Origin: Devosia crocina
Lineage (GTDB): Bacteria; Pseudomonadota; Alphaproteobacteria; Rhizobiales; Devosiaceae
DNA length: 64,000 nucleotides
NCBI RefSeq assembly: GCF_900116545.1
Contig: NZ_FPCK01000003.1
Span: 529,158 to 593,157, forward strand
Direction: 5' to 3'
Made by a program: the position numbers and the translations under genes. Within the stretch, counting starts at the first letter, position 1, and each line of letters starts with the position of its first letter. A model generated the notes under the pieces. That model searched no databases. It was given only the letters and a program-made list of their open reading frames with translations, and was not told where the DNA came from. This document shows positions 63,707-64,000 of the stretch, piece by piece.

Positions 63707-63978
63707 ATCAACGTCAGCTTCACTCCCTTGCTAAGCTAAAAGCGGCCTGTCGGGAAACCACCCCGACGCCGCCGGTCTCCAGACGACCCCATTCCAGTCC
63801 TTAAGGCCTACTGCTCCCTTTCCCGCAAGCTACCATTCGCCGCCCCTCAGTGAAGACTGACAAGCGTCCTGCTCAAGTTGCTGGATGCGGCGCTGGCAAG
63901 GTCCCGAGCGACAAACCTGAAGATCACGATCTGAACCATCCTCGTCTGCGGTCGTTGGCCGACGGAAGGGAGATCGCC
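63707..63978. other. Intergenic stretch before the window-edge gene
   Basis: No gene is seen. The sequence CGTCTGCGGTCGTTGGCCGACG (near 63943) contains an imperfect inverted repeat, and GGAAGGGAG at about 63965-63972 is the ribosome site for the gene starting at 63979. Confidence 0.3.
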
Positions 63979-64000
63979 ATGAGCTATGTTCGCTTTGGCA
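63979..64000 (+). CDS. Gene truncated by the window end
   Basis: The ATG at 63979 is preceded by GGAAGGGAG seven bases upstream. Only seven codons (MSYVRFG) are visible, so no product can be assigned. It continues beyond the window. Confidence 0.35.

Overview
The window is GC-rich, gene-dense chromosomal DNA from an alphaproteobacterium. Gene order (mutM, rpsT, dnaA, dnaN, recF and gyrB beside ubiE, ubiB and dut), the RegB/RegA pair, an MmcB-type DNA repair gene, DUF2852 and clustered GANTC (CcrM-type) sites all point to Hyphomicrobiales. A Devosia/Pelagibacterium-like member is my guess from the overall feel of the proteins; no database search was possible. No rRNA, CRISPR array, transposase or prophage was seen, and there is one tRNA gene.

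Layout. 0.3-2.3 kb: a YCII-like protein, a secreted HExxH protein and a luciferase-like monooxygenase. 2.4-12.1 kb: the replication block on the minus strand (mutM, rpsT, dnaA, a small secreted TonB/TolA-C-like protein, dnaN, recF, gyrB), with a GANTC-rich gap between rpsT and dnaA that is a candidate origin or dnaA control region. 12.2-16.5 kb: a plus-strand run of ubiE, ubiB, a lipoprotein, dut and a ThiF/MoeB-like enzyme. 16.7-25 kb: infC (probably starting at ATT), hydrolase, acetyltransferase, SDR and GST genes, uppP, lolA and ftsK. 25.3-29.2 kb: two consecutive glnK-amt operons. Their PII proteins are almost identical, each has a sigma-54-like promoter at the same distance, and each amt gene is followed by a copy of a structured repeat. 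29.4-33.3 kb: an FAD hydroxylase of ubiquinone synthesis, a Trm112-like/LON-domain/CnoX operon, tRNA-Gly and a small unknown gene. 33.4-36.9 kb: a PAS-GGDEF-EAL protein and a hydrolase.

37-46.2 kb holds a complete carbohydrate ABC importer: two paralogous Tat-exported binding proteins, two permeases and an ATPase, with two Gfo/Idh/MocA dehydrogenases inserted and a divergent LysR regulator. This looks like an uptake-and-oxidation module for one sugar or polyol family. A large YdiJ-type FAD/Fe-S dehydrogenase follows.

49-64 kb: an orphan amino-acid permease, a CreA-like lipoprotein, a 1-Cys peroxiredoxin, an RlpA-like protein, three tandem MFS paralogues with mmcB inserted in the same coupled operon, the RegBA redox two-component system, a YgjP-type metallopeptidase, an L,D-transpeptidase, a secreted SRPBCC protein and an AlkD-like repair protein. 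A gene truncated by the window edge ends the region.

The most unusual signals are the covarying structured element behind both amt genes, the near-identical PII pair, the dual-binding-protein ABC module, the MFS-mmcB-MFS operon and the TonB/TolA-C-like gene between dnaA and dnaN. Dispersed CCCTCTCCCC-type palindromes interrupt several operons, including dnaN-recF-gyrB.
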